35,667 nt of DNA from Acidobacteriota bacterium (GCA_021800255.1 JAJYZC010000039.1:1-35667), one strand, 5' to 3'; shown: positions 8,433 to 16,720, numbered from the stretch's first letter. Numbers and translations are program-made. Notes: a model not told the origin generated them from the sequence alone.

Positions 8433-8714
8433 CTAGCGATAGCCCTGGCGGTACGCACTATAGACAGGACGTTCGCTGCGCGGCGGACGCTTGAGTTCCG
8501 CCCGCACCTCAGCCAGATCCAGTTTCAAATCGGCCATGGTGCGGCTCAGCGTATTGCGGTGCATGCCCAGTTCTTCGGCCGCTTTACACTGGTTTCCCCG
8601 GTGCGCCACCAGGACCTCGCGCAGATACTGTTTCTTGAATTCGCGCACGGCCTCCTCATAGCCCATGCCGCTCGAATGCATTTGTGTCACCAGGCTGTCC
8701 AGTTCTCGTCTCAC
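8433..8714 (-). CDS. Fis-type helix-turn-helix DNA-binding protein
   Basis: This is a small protein of 93 residues. Residues 24-65 match the Fis/NtrC C-terminal HTH family (PF02954): FKKQYLREVLVAHRGNQCKA, then AAEELGMHRNTLSRTMADL, with the recognition helix in HRNTLSRTM. An N-terminal helix of about 20 residues could mediate dimerisation as in Fis. The tail after residue 70 is basic and Pro/Arg-rich. There is no response-regulator or AAA+ domain, so it is a stand-alone DNA-binding protein, either a nucleoid factor or a local regulator. The GTG start at 8714 is supported by GAGGT just upstream; the next in-frame ATG (residue 12) is also possible. It lies 66 bases after cvpA in a run of same-strand genes. 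Targets are unknown. Confidence 0.83.
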   Translation of the reverse strand: MRRELDSLVTQMHSSGMGYEEAVREFKKQYLREVLVAHRGNQCKAAEELGMHRNTLSRTMADLKLDLAEVRAELKRPPRSERPVYSAYRQGYR

Positions 8715-8780
8715 GCTTACCTCGCGGCTGTCCTATGCAAATACTCTAAGCGCCGAATCTCCGCCTTCCGAAGTTTACTA

Positions 8781-9326
8781 TCACGCCGGGCCGTTGTGCG
8801 GGTGCATCCACTGCGGCGACTGCTGCTCCAGGGTTCTCAGTCCGTCGCGCACCTTTTCGGCCAGTTGGGCCGGGCTTAAATGCGTGCTCAGGTGACAAAC
8901 GCCGAAGAACAGCCGCGGCAGCCGTGCCTCCGCCAGCCAGTGCGCCTGCGGGAAAAAAGCCACGATCACCAGGATTCCCAGGGTTACCAGCAGCGCACCT
9001 TGCAAAAATCCGAAAATCCCTCCGGCCAGCCTGTCCAGACAGCCCAGCCCCATCTGCCGCAGCGTCTTTGCCGCCACCGCGCCCGCCAGATTGGCGGCCG
9101 CCATTACCGCCAGCGCGATGAGCAGGAATCCGATGGCGTCGGCAACCGCCTCGATGCGCATCCAGGGCTCGAAAACAGCGGCCACGCGGCCGTAGTTCCA
9201 CGCCGCCAGCAGAAGCCCCAGCGCCAAACCTCCCAACGAGCACACGGCGCGGAAAAACCCCTGCGCCAGCCCGCCTATGGTCGCCGCCACCAACACGATT
9301 ACGATGGCCCAGTCTACCCATCCCAC
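8781..9326 (-). CDS. cvpA: CvpA family membrane protein
   Basis: The 181-residue protein has four hydrophobic segments in its first 130 residues and opens with the family pattern GWVDWAIVIVLVAATIGGLAQGFFR, of which the WVDWAI start and the GxxxGFFR turn are typical of CvpA. The signature LDRLAGGIFGFLQGALLVTLG (about 97-117) is also present. CvpA proteins sit in the inner membrane; in Escherichia coli the protein is needed for colicin V production and is encoded next to purF, and in other bacteria it is linked to envelope stress tolerance. Here it follows purC with 19 bases between, so the link to purine synthesis genes is kept with a different partner. The start is GTG, with only a weak GGGG upstream; an ATG five bases later is in another frame and gives no CvpA sequence. 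Confidence 0.85.
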   Translation of the reverse strand: MGWVDWAIVIVLVAATIGGLAQGFFRAVCSLGGLALGLLLAAWNYGRVAAVFEPWMRIEAVADAIGFLLIALAVMAAANLAGAVAAKTLRQMGLGCLDRLAGGIFGFLQGALLVTLGILVIVAFFPQAHWLAEARLPRLFFGVCHLSTHLSPAQLAEKVRDGLRTLEQQSPQWMHPHNGPA

Positions 9327-9345
9327 GGTGTGCCCCGTCTTGGCT

Positions 9346-10239
9346 TCAGATTGGAAGGTTTTGCCCTGTTAATCGACGATAGGCCTCCAGATACTTGGCC
9401 TGCGTACGTTCCACCACCTCGCCGGGCAGGCCCGGAGCGGGCGCCTGCTTGTTCCAGTGGATGGATTCCAGATAATCGCGCACATACTGCTTGTCAAACG
9501 AAGGTTGAGGCCCTCCCGGCTTCCAGGTCTCGCCTTCCCAGAAGCGCGAGGAATCCGGCGTCAATACCTCATCGGCAAGAATAATCCCTTCCGCGGTTCT
9601 GCCAAACTCAAATTTTGTGTCGGCCAGAATCAGTCCCCGCGATTCGGCATGAGCGGCTGCCTGTTTGTAGATGGCCATAGTCAGCCGGCGCAACTCGGCC
9701 GCATCTTCTGCGCCCACAGCTTTTTCCACCGCGGCAAAGGAGATATTTTCGTCGTGCTCTCCGCCCTGGCTCTTGGTGGAGGGCGTAAACACCGGCTCCG
9801 GCAACCGCGATCCATCCATCAGTCCCGGCGGCAGCGCAATTCCGCAGACCGTTCCCTGCGCCTGGTACTCCTTCCAACCCGATCCTGTCAGGTAGCCCCG
9901 CACTACACATTCCACCGGAAACATCTCTGCCCGCTTTACCAGCATCGAGCGGCCTTCCAGTTGGTCCGCGTATACCCTGAGCGCGGCTGGAAACTCGCGC
10001 ACATCGGCCGTGATCAGGTGGTTTGGAATCAGTTCCTTCAGCAGATCGAACCAGAACAGCGAGATCTGCGTCAGGACCTTGCCTTTTCCAGGAATGCCCG
10101 TGGCTAAAACGTGGTCGAAGGCGGAGATGCGGTCTGTGGCCACCAGCAATAATGCGCCGTCTACTGCGTAGAGATCCCGCACCTTGCCCCGGCCCAAGAG
10201 AGGCGTTGCGCCCAAATTCGTCTTCAAAAGAGTATTCAT
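9346..10239 (-). CDS. purC: Phosphoribosylaminoimidazole-succinocarboxamide synthase (SAICAR synthetase)
   Basis: This 297-residue cytosolic enzyme joins aspartate to CAIR with ATP to form SAICAR, step eight of purine synthesis. Family motifs are GKVRDLYAV, ATDRISAFDHVLATGIPGKG, VECVVRGYLTGSGWKEY, FTPSTKSQGGEHDENISF, LADTKFEFG, LADEVLTPDSSRFW and SFDKQYVRDYLES. The length corresponds to the roughly 300-residue PurC form rather than the shorter 240-residue form. The ATG at 10239 gives the expected N-terminus; the ribosome binding site is poor, because the bases before the ATG are pyrimidine-rich and a hairpin sits directly upstream. It appears to be the first gene of a run with cvpA, the Fis-type gene, the HAD gene and the secretin gene. 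Confidence 0.97.
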   Translation of the reverse strand: MNTLLKTNLGATPLLGRGKVRDLYAVDGALLLVATDRISAFDHVLATGIPGKGKVLTQISLFWFDLLKELIPNHLITADVREFPAALRVYADQLEGRSMLVKRAEMFPVECVVRGYLTGSGWKEYQAQGTVCGIALPPGLMDGSRLPEPVFTPSTKSQGGEHDENISFAAVEKAVGAEDAAELRRLTMAIYKQAAAHAESRGLILADTKFEFGRTAEGIILADEVLTPDSSRFWEGETWKPGGPQPSFDKQYVRDYLESIHWNKQAPAPGLPGEVVERTQAKYLEAYRRLTGQNLPI

Positions 10240-10247
10240 AGGGAAAA

Positions 10248-10266
10248 TCAGCCCGGGAAGGGCTGA
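10248..10266 (-). promoter_or_regulatory. Hairpin in the purC leader
   Basis: TCAGCCC (10248-10254) and GGGCTGA (10260-10266) form a 7-bp stem with a 5-base loop. It ends 8 bases before the purC ATG and begins about where the predicted transcript starts. It may protect the 5' end or limit ribosome access; either role is inferred. Confidence 0.4.
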
Positions 10267-10274
10267 ATCTCCGA

Positions 10275-10302
10275 TTTATCAGTGCGCGGCAGACCTTGTC
10301 AA
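10275..10302 (-). promoter_or_regulatory. Promoter of the purC operon
   Basis: On the minus strand TTGACA (10302-10297) is a perfect -35 box, followed by a 16-base spacer and GATAAA (10280-10275), preceded by a TG-like context (CTGATAAAT). The start site would fall near 10268, giving a leader of about 28 bases. This is one of the two best promoter matches in the window. Confidence 0.6.
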
Positions 10303-10417
10303 TGGGGGGCTTGCAGTTTCAGGCTCATTCACACGCTCGTGTCTGCGCCGCAAAGTGCTCCGTTAGCCTTCGAAGGCCGCTCCAAAAGGGGGCCGGATCC
10401 GCCGCGTTCGAGGTTTC

Positions 10418-10481
10418 CACAGTTTCCTTTACTCCTGTGACGGCGGTCACAGAACTGCAAATCCGTATCGGGGAAACTGTG
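10418..10481. promoter_or_regulatory. CRP/FNR-type palindrome inside a longer inverted repeat, upstream of purC
   Basis: CTGTGAC and GTCACAG (10435-10441 and 10446-10452) form a perfect palindrome that contains TGTGA-N6-TCACA, the consensus of CRP/FNR-family sites. It lies within a second perfect inverted repeat, CACAGTTTCC (10418-10427) and GGAAACTGTG (10472-10481); the two are offset by about 6 bases. The site is about 135 bases upstream of the purC -35 box, in a gene-free stretch (10240-10772). It could be an operator or part of a repeat. Confidence 0.4.
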
Positions 10482-10592
10482 AATGTCAACGAGGCTCGGC
10501 GGGCGAGTACGAAAGTCCACCTTGAGCCGGGCGACGCGAAGCAGCAGTGGAAAGGGGAAGCCGCGGCTCGCTTCGATATAGTGCAGGGTTGA

Positions 10593-10633
10593 CCAGTAGC
10601 CGCGCGCTACCGACCTCCAGCGCCGGCTACTGG
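10593..10633. repeat. Long stem-loop downstream of smc
   Basis: CCAGTAGCCG (10593-10602) pairs perfectly with CGGCTACTGG (10624-10633). Inside it GCGCT (10604-10608) pairs with AGCGC (10619-10623), giving about 15 bp with one unpaired base. A run of six T follows 12 bases later on the plus strand. It could be a terminator, an extragenic palindrome or part of a small RNA; nothing seen decides this. Confidence 0.4.
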
Positions 10634-10666
10634 TTCCTGTCAAATTTTTTCTTGTTCTTAAACAAG

Positions 10667-10698
10667 CGCCTCCGGAGCGACGAGTTCCTCCGGAGGCG
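10667..10698. terminator. Terminator-like hairpin between smc and purC
   Basis: An 11-bp perfect stem, CGCCTCCGGAG (10667-10677) and CTCCGGAGGCG (10688-10698), has a 10-base loop. ATTTTC follows on the plus strand; on the minus strand CTTGTTT follows. It lies 75 bases after the smc stop codon in the direction of smc transcription, so it most likely ends the smc transcript. The short U-runs make it moderate rather than strong. Confidence 0.55.
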
Positions 10699-10772
10699 AT
10701 TTTCTTGCCCACTTGGCAGACTCACCTCTGATCTTCAGTTCACGCTATCGATGGCCCCGGTAGACTCCGCTC

Positions 10773-13700
10773 TTACGCGGTCGCGCGCTGCGTCTCGCGG
10801 TGGCCGAGGCGCACGCTGACGACCTTGGAGACGCCGGGCTCCTGCATGGTTACGCCGTAGAGCATGTCCGCGACCTGCATCATGCGCTTGGAGTGGGTCA
10901 CGATGAGAAACTGCGTCTCCTGGCCCAAGGCGCGCAGCAGCTCGGCGAAGCGGCCCACGTTGGTCTCGTCCAGCGCCGCATCCACCTCGTCGAGCGCGCA
11001 GAAGGGGCTGGGATGAAACTGAAAGATAGCCACCAGCAGGGCCAGCGCGGTGAGCGCCTTTTCGCCGCCCGAGAGCAGAAGCACGTTTTGCAGCCGTTTG
11101 CCCGGCGGCGAAACCACCATCTCCAGCCCGCTCTCGGCCTGGTTCTCCTCATCGGTGACGCGCAGCAACGCCTGCCCGCCCTGAAAGAGGCGCGCAAAGA
11201 CGCGCCCGAAATTCTCGTTGATGCGGGTGAGGGCGTCGTCGAATTTGGTCTGCGAGATGCGGTCGATCTCTTTGATCGTCTCCTGGGTGTTCTCGATGGA
11301 TTCGATCAGGTCGGTGCGCTGCGCACTGAGAAATCCGTGGCGCTCGGCGGTTTCCTTGTATTCGTCGAGGGCCATCATGTTCACCGGCCCCATCTGCTCC
11401 AGGCGCTGGCGCAGCGCGCGGCAGGTTTCCTCTTCGGCGGCCAGCTCTTCGCCGGCCAGCCGCGCCAGCTCCATATCGGCGCGCAGCACCTGGGCCTCCA
11501 CGTTCACTTCGTTCAGGCAGCTCGCTTCCTGGTACTCGAGATCGGAACGCAGCTTGGCCAGTTCGCTCGTGTGGCCGGCGCGCTCTTCGCGCAACTGGTC
11601 AAGCGCCGCGCGCTGGTCCTTGAGTTGCGTTTCCATCTGCGCCAACTGCTGGCGCACAGCCTGCGCCTCTGCGGCGATGGACTGCGCCTGAGCCAGCGCC
11701 GCTGCGCGCGCCGCTTCCATCTCCTTTTGGCGCTCGGCGAGCGCAGCACTCTCGGCGCTGCGCTGCTCACGCTCCGCAATGGCGTCGGCGCGCTGCTTCT
11801 CCACGGCCTGCGCGCGCCGCTCCAGCTCGGCATGGAGCCGGTCGATGCGCTGGAAGGCTGCTTCCGCGCCGCGCCGCCGCTCTTCCAGCCCGGCCAGCTC
11901 CGCCGTGACTTGCGCCGCTTCTTGCTGCAACTTTTCGCGCTTCTCGCGTAGCTGCTCCAATTGCGCCTGGGCGGCATCGAGCTTCGTCTCGGCCTGCGCG
12001 TGCTCTGCCTCCAGGCGCGCGCTTTGCTCGCGCGTCTGAGCAATCGTCTGCCGCTTGGCCTCGCAGGCGTCCTGGTTGCGCGCGGCCTGAGCCGTCCACT
12101 CCTCCATGCGCCGCTCGACGCGCTGCGCTTCAGCCTCCATCTGCTTGAGCGCCGCGCCCAGGTTGGCGGTTTCGGTTTCGGCCTGCCGCCGTTCCTCGCT
12201 GCGCGACTCCAGTTGCGCTGTCAGCTCTTCGAGCGCCGTGGTCAGCGCCGCCGCCTCCCTCTCCGCCTGCTCCAACTCCGCATCCAGCTTTGCCAGCCGG
12301 GCTTCGGTCCCGCGCAGATCGCGCTTGAGCGCCAGTGGACCCTCGCTGGCTGGCTTGCCGCCGGTCACCGTCGCGTTGTGAAAGCACTCGCCCTCAGGGG
12401 TGAGAAAATAGCCGAATGCGTGTTGCAGGGACAAACGCCGCGCCGCCTCGGGATCCTCCACCAGATAGCCGTATTTGAGCTTGGGCAGGATCGACTCCAG
12501 CGAACGGCCGAAACCGTTCAGGACCTTGATGGCATCCCTGAGCGGCGTCACGCCGGGCTCTTCGATCCGAACCTCGCTATGGGCGAACAGTTGACCCTGG
12601 GCGTCGGAATGGATCAGAAACGTGGCCCGTCCGTCGCTGGTCTTGAGCAGCCGCACGCCTTCCTCGGCAACTCCCCAATTCTCCACCACCACGTAGTTCA
12701 ATTCCTCGCGCAGGAACTCGTCCACCACCGCCTCGTGTTCGCCGCTCACCTCCAGGAAGTCCGCCAGCGTGCCTGCCGGCGTCATGCCCTGGCCCAGCGT
12801 ACCCGGCTTGAGCAGCCGCCGTACCGTGTCCGTGGCGTAGCCATGGTTGCGGATCAGCGCCAGCAGCGAATCGCGCCGGCCTTGCGCCGCAGCCTGCTCG
12901 CCGCGCAGTTGGTTGGCGCGCACGCGCTGCTCATTCTCTTCCCCGCGGCGCACCTGCAATGCCTCGCGCAGGCCGCTAATCTCCTCTTCCAGCCGCCGCG
13001 CCACCGCTGCCGCGACTTCATACCGCTGCCGCGCCTGCCCGCTTTCGACGCCCAGTTTTTCCTGCTCGCTACGGGTTTGGGTCAGCTCCGCCGCCAGCCG
13101 CTCCGCCTCGCGCTCCAGCGCGGCTAGGCTCTCTTCAGCCTGCGCGGTATGATTGCGCGCGTTCGCGGCCTGGGTGAGCAGGTTCATCACGTGGCGGCGG
13201 CTGATCTCCAACTCGCGCTCCGCGCTGAAAACCTCCTCAGCCGCTCCGCGCGCCTCCTGTTGCCGTCTCTCCACCTGCTGGCGAAACGCCTGCGCCTCGC
13301 CGGCCGCCGCCTCAAGAAAGCTGCGTTGTTGCGCGCGCTCCTCGGCGATCCCGCTCAACTGCGTCCCGATCTGCTCCAGCTCCGATCCCGACACCGTGAT
13401 GCGCGTCTCCAACTCGGCCAGCCGTTCGGTATTGCCGCGTTCGCGCGCCAGGGCTCGCTCCAGTTCGAGAGCGGATTCGTTGGCGCGGCTCTGCGCCTCC
13501 TGGCCTTCGCGGTCCAGTTCGTAGCCGCGCTCGGTGAGCGCATGTTGGCCGGCCTCCAATTTGCCAATTCCCTCGACCGCATCGTTGATCTGCCCGCTCA
13601 GCGCAGCGATCTGCTCTTCCAGGTGAACCTGGGCCGCGTCCAGTAACGCCATACGGCTGGCCAGCACTACGCGCAGCCGCGCGCGCAGCTCCTCGCGCAC

Positions 13701-14603
13701 CGCGGCGAACCGCTCCGCCTTGGCCGCCTGCCGCTTCAGGCTGTTCATCTGGCGCGTGACTTCCTCAAAGATGTCGTCCACGCGGGCCAGGTTCTGCTTG
13801 GCGCTTTCCAGGCGCAGCTCGGCCAGCCGCTTCTTGGTCTTGAAGCGCGTTACGCCCGCGGCCTCCTCAATGATGGCCCTGCGCTCATAGGGCTTGGAGC
13901 TGAGCAATTGGCCGATGCGCTCCTGGCCGATGATCGCGTAGCTCTCCGGCCCTAGCCCCGTGCCCATAAAGATGTCCTGAATGTCGCGCAAACGGCACAG
14001 CTTGCCGTTGAGCAGATACTCGCTCTCCCCGGTGCGGAAGAGCCGCCGCGTCACCACCACCTCGCCCTTCCGGGGCGCCGCGTGGAATTTGCGCCGGCGA
14101 ATCTTTAAAACCACCGCCTGAGGCCCTTGCGGCGAGCCCGATTCCAGGCTGGCTTCCTGCGGCGCAGCAGAGTCTTCGCCGCCCTCCTCGATCAGTTGGC
14201 CCGGCTGGTCGGCGGCGGCGATCTCTTCGGCCTCGTTGGCGCGTTGCCGGCGCAGTGCTTCCTCATTCCAGTCGGCGGGCGCTTCATCATCGACGGCCAC
14301 CTCCGGTTCGACCGGCACGGGACCTTCGTAGACCTCGGGATCAACCATGGTCAGCGTCACTTCCGCCATGCCCAGCGGTTTCCGCTCCCGCGTCCCGGAG
14401 AAGATCACGTCCTGCATGTGCGTGCCGCGCAAGATCTTGGCGCTTTGCTCGCCCAGGACCCAGCTCAGCGCATCCAGGATGTTCGATTTCCCGCATCCGT
14501 TCGGCCCCGCCACGCCGGCAATTCCCGTGCCGTGCAATGTGATTTCCGTACGGTCACAAAAGCTCTTGAAGCCGAGGATGTGGATTTTTTTCAGTTTCAG
14601 CAT
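10773..14603 (-). CDS. smc: Chromosome segregation ATPase SMC, with a long acidic head insertion
   Basis: This 1276-residue protein is the structural maintenance of chromosomes ATPase, which forms a dimer and, with ScpA and ScpB, compacts and separates sister chromosomes. The N-terminal head has Walker A GPNGCGKS (33-40). Two long coiled coils rich in E, A, Q and R flank a hinge (about 510-680, with PAGTLADFLEVSGEHEAVVD). The C-terminal head has the signature LLSGGEK (from 1176) and Walker B FCALDEVDAAL (D1205, E1206). Between VTLTMVD (about 82-88) and VVVTRRLFR (182-190) lies roughly 90 residues of acidic, low-complexity sequence where most SMCs have about 15. The ATG at 14603 gives the usual MLKLKKIHILGFKSF start and has GGAG six bases upstream. 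scpA and scpB are not in the window. Confidence 0.95.
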   Translation of the reverse strand: MLKLKKIHILGFKSFCDRTEITLHGTGIAGVAGPNGCGKSNILDALSWVLGEQSAKILRGTHMQDVIFSGTRERKPLGMAEVTLTMVDPEVYEGPVPVEPEVAVDDEAPADWNEEALRRQRANEAEEIAAADQPGQLIEEGGEDSAAPQEASLESGSPQGPQAVVLKIRRRKFHAAPRKGEVVVTRRLFRTGESEYLLNGKLCRLRDIQDIFMGTGLGPESYAIIGQERIGQLLSSKPYERRAIIEEAAGVTRFKTKKRLAELRLESAKQNLARVDDIFEEVTRQMNSLKRQAAKAERFAAVREELRARLRVVLASRMALLDAAQVHLEEQIAALSGQINDAVEGIGKLEAGQHALTERGYELDREGQEAQSRANESALELERALARERGNTERLAELETRITVSGSELEQIGTQLSGIAEERAQQRSFLEAAAGEAQAFRQQVERRQQEARGAAEEVFSAERELEISRRHVMNLLTQAANARNHTAQAEESLAALEREAERLAAELTQTRSEQEKLGVESGQARQRYEVAAAVARRLEEEISGLREALQVRRGEENEQRVRANQLRGEQAAAQGRRDSLLALIRNHGYATDTVRRLLKPGTLGQGMTPAGTLADFLEVSGEHEAVVDEFLREELNYVVVENWGVAEEGVRLLKTSDGRATFLIHSDAQGQLFAHSEVRIEEPGVTPLRDAIKVLNGFGRSLESILPKLKYGYLVEDPEAARRLSLQHAFGYFLTPEGECFHNATVTGGKPASEGPLALKRDLRGTEARLAKLDAELEQAEREAAALTTALEELTAQLESRSEERRQAETETANLGAALKQMEAEAQRVERRMEEWTAQAARNQDACEAKRQTIAQTREQSARLEAEHAQAETKLDAAQAQLEQLREKREKLQQEAAQVTAELAGLEERRRGAEAAFQRIDRLHAELERRAQAVEKQRADAIAEREQRSAESAALAERQKEMEAARAAALAQAQSIAAEAQAVRQQLAQMETQLKDQRAALDQLREERAGHTSELAKLRSDLEYQEASCLNEVNVEAQVLRADMELARLAGEELAAEEETCRALRQRLEQMGPVNMMALDEYKETAERHGFLSAQRTDLIESIENTQETIKEIDRISQTKFDDALTRINENFGRVFARLFQGGQALLRVTDEENQAESGLEMVVSPPGKRLQNVLLLSGGEKALTALALLVAIFQFHPSPFCALDEVDAALDETNVGRFAELLRALGQETQFLIVTHSKRMMQVADMLYGVTMQEPGVSKVVSVRLGHRETQRATA

Positions 14604-15093
14604 CGTTACTCCGAAAGAGGGCCCCCGCGTGCGGCCGTACAGCAACCGTTTCTTCCGCTATGGTGCGCGGGAAACGGAGCCACTTGATTACAGACTCTAC
14701 GGAGCTGGAGGGATGGGGTCAACCGCATGAATCCCGGTTTTTGTGGATAAAGGAGCCGGAATTCCAGGTAATTTTCCCGCGGGAGTCCTCTGACGGAAAC
14801 GGAAGAGAATAGCAAATGGATCAATTTGCCTTTCGTGGGGACAGAGGTGTAAGGGAAGAGGATCGTCAATGACTTAGAGGAGCAGAGAAAAAGAAGATGC
14901 GGTCTTGGACTATTGAGGAACAAAATGCCCGCAGCAGATTCGAAGCTGCAGGAACTCGTGCGGCCGGCGTGATTCGTTGTAATCAACCGCGCGCGATGGA
15001 CCTGAATGCGCGGCTGGCGCGGCTGCTGGCGGCTGTGCCGCTCTCGAAATCATTGGAGAAGTGCTCGCCAAGCCCGGAGCGGTCTTTTCCTAA
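14604..15093. other. Gene-poor stretch between smc and the terminase homolog
   Basis: These 490 bases hold the smc promoter and leader near the left end. The rest contains no convincing gene. A plus-strand frame of 66 codons from 14897 (MRSWTIEEQNARSRFEAAGT...) has a purine-rich upstream region but no recognisable family, and it runs four bases into the terminase stop, so it is not called. CTTGTTCC (15106-15113) and GGAACAAG (15121-15128), inside the last codons of the terminase gene, form a small hairpin without a U-run. Confidence 0.5.
14694..14722 (-). promoter_or_regulatory. Promoter of smc
   Basis: On the minus strand TTGACC (14722-14717) and TAGAGT (14699-14694) are separated by 17 bases. 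The start site would be near 14687, giving a leader of about 84 bases before the smc ATG at 14603. Confidence 0.5.
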
Positions 15094-16701
15094 CTAGGCC
15101 CTAATCTTGTTCCGCTCAGAGGAACAAGGCGCGCCTGCGCCATGCGGAGAATCGCTATGGGGACGGGATGCGAGCAATTCCGCCCGCGCTCCCAACCCGA
15201 TGGCCATTGCCATCAGCCGGTCGTCGTGCGTCCCGGCGCGCGCCCCCGTGCTCCCGTTGGCCAGCCGCACAAAGCTGCGGCACTCGCTCAGCAGCTTGCG
15301 GCTCATAAAACGCTCGGGGTGCTCCACCAGCGCCGCATCCAGCCGTCCCAGCACCGCCGGCCGGCTCAGCGACGTCGTCAGCCAACCCGCCTGGCCGCCG
15401 TGGCGATAGACCCGCGTGTATTTACACGTCGTCTCCACGTGCGCCAGCACTCCGCTGCCGTGGTTGTTCCGCTCCACCACCAGCCACGCCCCGTTGTACT
15501 CTTTGGCCAGTTCCGTCGCCAGCCGCGCCAGCTCCAGCCCGCCCACGTGCCCGGCAAACTCCGCGCACTGCCAGCCCGTCTCCATCTCCAGCACTTCCGC
15601 GGCCGAATAATCTCCCTCGCTGCCGCCGCCGGCCGGATCCAACGCTACCAGGTACTGCTTGTCCCTCACTGGCGGCAGCCATATCTCCAACTCCCCGTTG
15701 CGACGCTGCTCCACCGGCTCCGGGGCATCTTTGAGCCGCGCCTCCACCGCCTCCATCTCGAAGACCGATTCCCCGCTGGCCCGGAAGCAGCCCTCTTCGT
15801 CCTCCGCGTACTCCTGCCGCGCTAAACCCCTGAAGTTCGCCCGCATCTGCCGCCGGAAGCCGATCTGTTCCAGGCTCAACCGCTTGCCCGACCGCAGCTC
15901 CCGCTCTTCCTCGGTCAATGTAGCCTCATCCACTGCCGCGGCCCGGTAGCGCGGTTCCATCCACCACGGGAAAAAATGCCGCACCATCCCCGTCTCCTGC
16001 GTTTTTTGCCACTCCTCGTAAAAACAGCCCCCGATCCCATCCGGCGTGGACTCCAGAATCACCTCGGCTCCCGGCGCCAGCGCAGCCCTTAAGCCTGCCA
16101 GCGTCTCCGCCGCATCGCCCGGCCAGCGCGCCAGCTCCGAACAGTGCAGGTTCTGTACCGTCATTCCCCGGCCCGCGTTCCGGTCCGCAGCCGAGACCAC
16201 ACAGTACTGAGCATCCAGCTCTGGAAACGCCAGTTGGCGTACGTTTGCCCGCGAGGTTCGCAGCGGACCCTCCCGCAGCTCTTCCGGCAGCCAGCTTAAA
16301 AACCTGTGCACGATGCGGAAGATCTCCTCGGCCGCCTCCTGCGTATGCGCCACCTCCAGAGTCAGCGTTCCCGGCCGCGTAATGGTGCGCAGAAAAAAAC
16401 GCGCCGCCGCCCAGGTCGTCATACCCATCTGCCGCGCCTTGAGCACGATATTGCGCTGGCCGCGCCGCCGCTCGAAGGCCCGTTGCGCCGCATTGGTCTT
16501 GAGCGGTGCGGTCCAACCCTCTCGCGTCCTCACCAGGAGCAGCTTCTCGGCCATCGCCATCGCCACCGTCCGTCCACGCAGACTCGCCGGCCGCAGGTCC
16601 AGTATCCTTCCCAACCGCACCAGCTCTTCACCATCCCAATCCTGCGGCCGCAGCTCCGGCTCACCGGCCGCGGCTGCTAGTCCCAATTTTGCGTCTCTCA
16701 C
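15094..16701 (-). CDS. Phage-type terminase large subunit homolog (TerL), isolated
   Basis: The 535-residue protein has the two domains of a DNA-packaging motor. The ATPase domain shows a variant Walker A, KARQMGMTT (88-96), a Walker B region NLHCSE (184-189, catalytic E189) and motif III ILESTP (215-220). The RNase H-like nuclease domain has its acidic residues in LVALDPAGGG (D355), WLVVERNNHGSGV (E410) and THDDRLMAMA (D493, D494). All expected catalytic residues are present, so the gene does not look decayed. The GTG start at 16701 is preceded by AGGAAG; the next ATG (residue 48) would remove part of the N-terminus. No small terminase, portal, capsid or integrase gene is visible nearby. It follows the giant tailspike-like gene on the same strand, 242 bases downstream. 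Confidence 0.85.
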   Translation of the reverse strand: MRDAKLGLAAAAGEPELRPQDWDGEELVRLGRILDLRPASLRGRTVAMAMAEKLLLVRTREGWTAPLKTNAAQRAFERRRGQRNIVLKARQMGMTTWAAARFFLRTITRPGTLTLEVAHTQEAAEEIFRIVHRFLSWLPEELREGPLRTSRANVRQLAFPELDAQYCVVSAADRNAGRGMTVQNLHCSELARWPGDAAETLAGLRAALAPGAEVILESTPDGIGGCFYEEWQKTQETGMVRHFFPWWMEPRYRAAAVDEATLTEEERELRSGKRLSLEQIGFRRQMRANFRGLARQEYAEDEEGCFRASGESVFEMEAVEARLKDAPEPVEQRRNGELEIWLPPVRDKQYLVALDPAGGGSEGDYSAAEVLEMETGWQCAEFAGHVGGLELARLATELAKEYNGAWLVVERNNHGSGVLAHVETTCKYTRVYRHGGQAGWLTTSLSRPAVLGRLDAALVEHPERFMSRKLLSECRSFVRLANGSTGARAGTHDDRLMAMAIGLGARAELLASRPHSDSPHGAGAPCSSERNKIRA

Positions 16702-16720
16702 GGCTTCCTTCAGCTTCTCG

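Noticed and set aside
10800..13127. Long open frames on the plus strand opposite smc (383 and 388 codons)
   Set aside because: They lie antisense to a certain SMC gene and are made by GC-rich codons; their translations are His/Arg/Leu-rich low complexity with no family match.
14897..15097. Possible 66-codon gene on the plus strand between smc and the terminase homolog
   Set aside because: No recognised family, a weak ribosome binding site and overlap with the terminase stop; too little to call.
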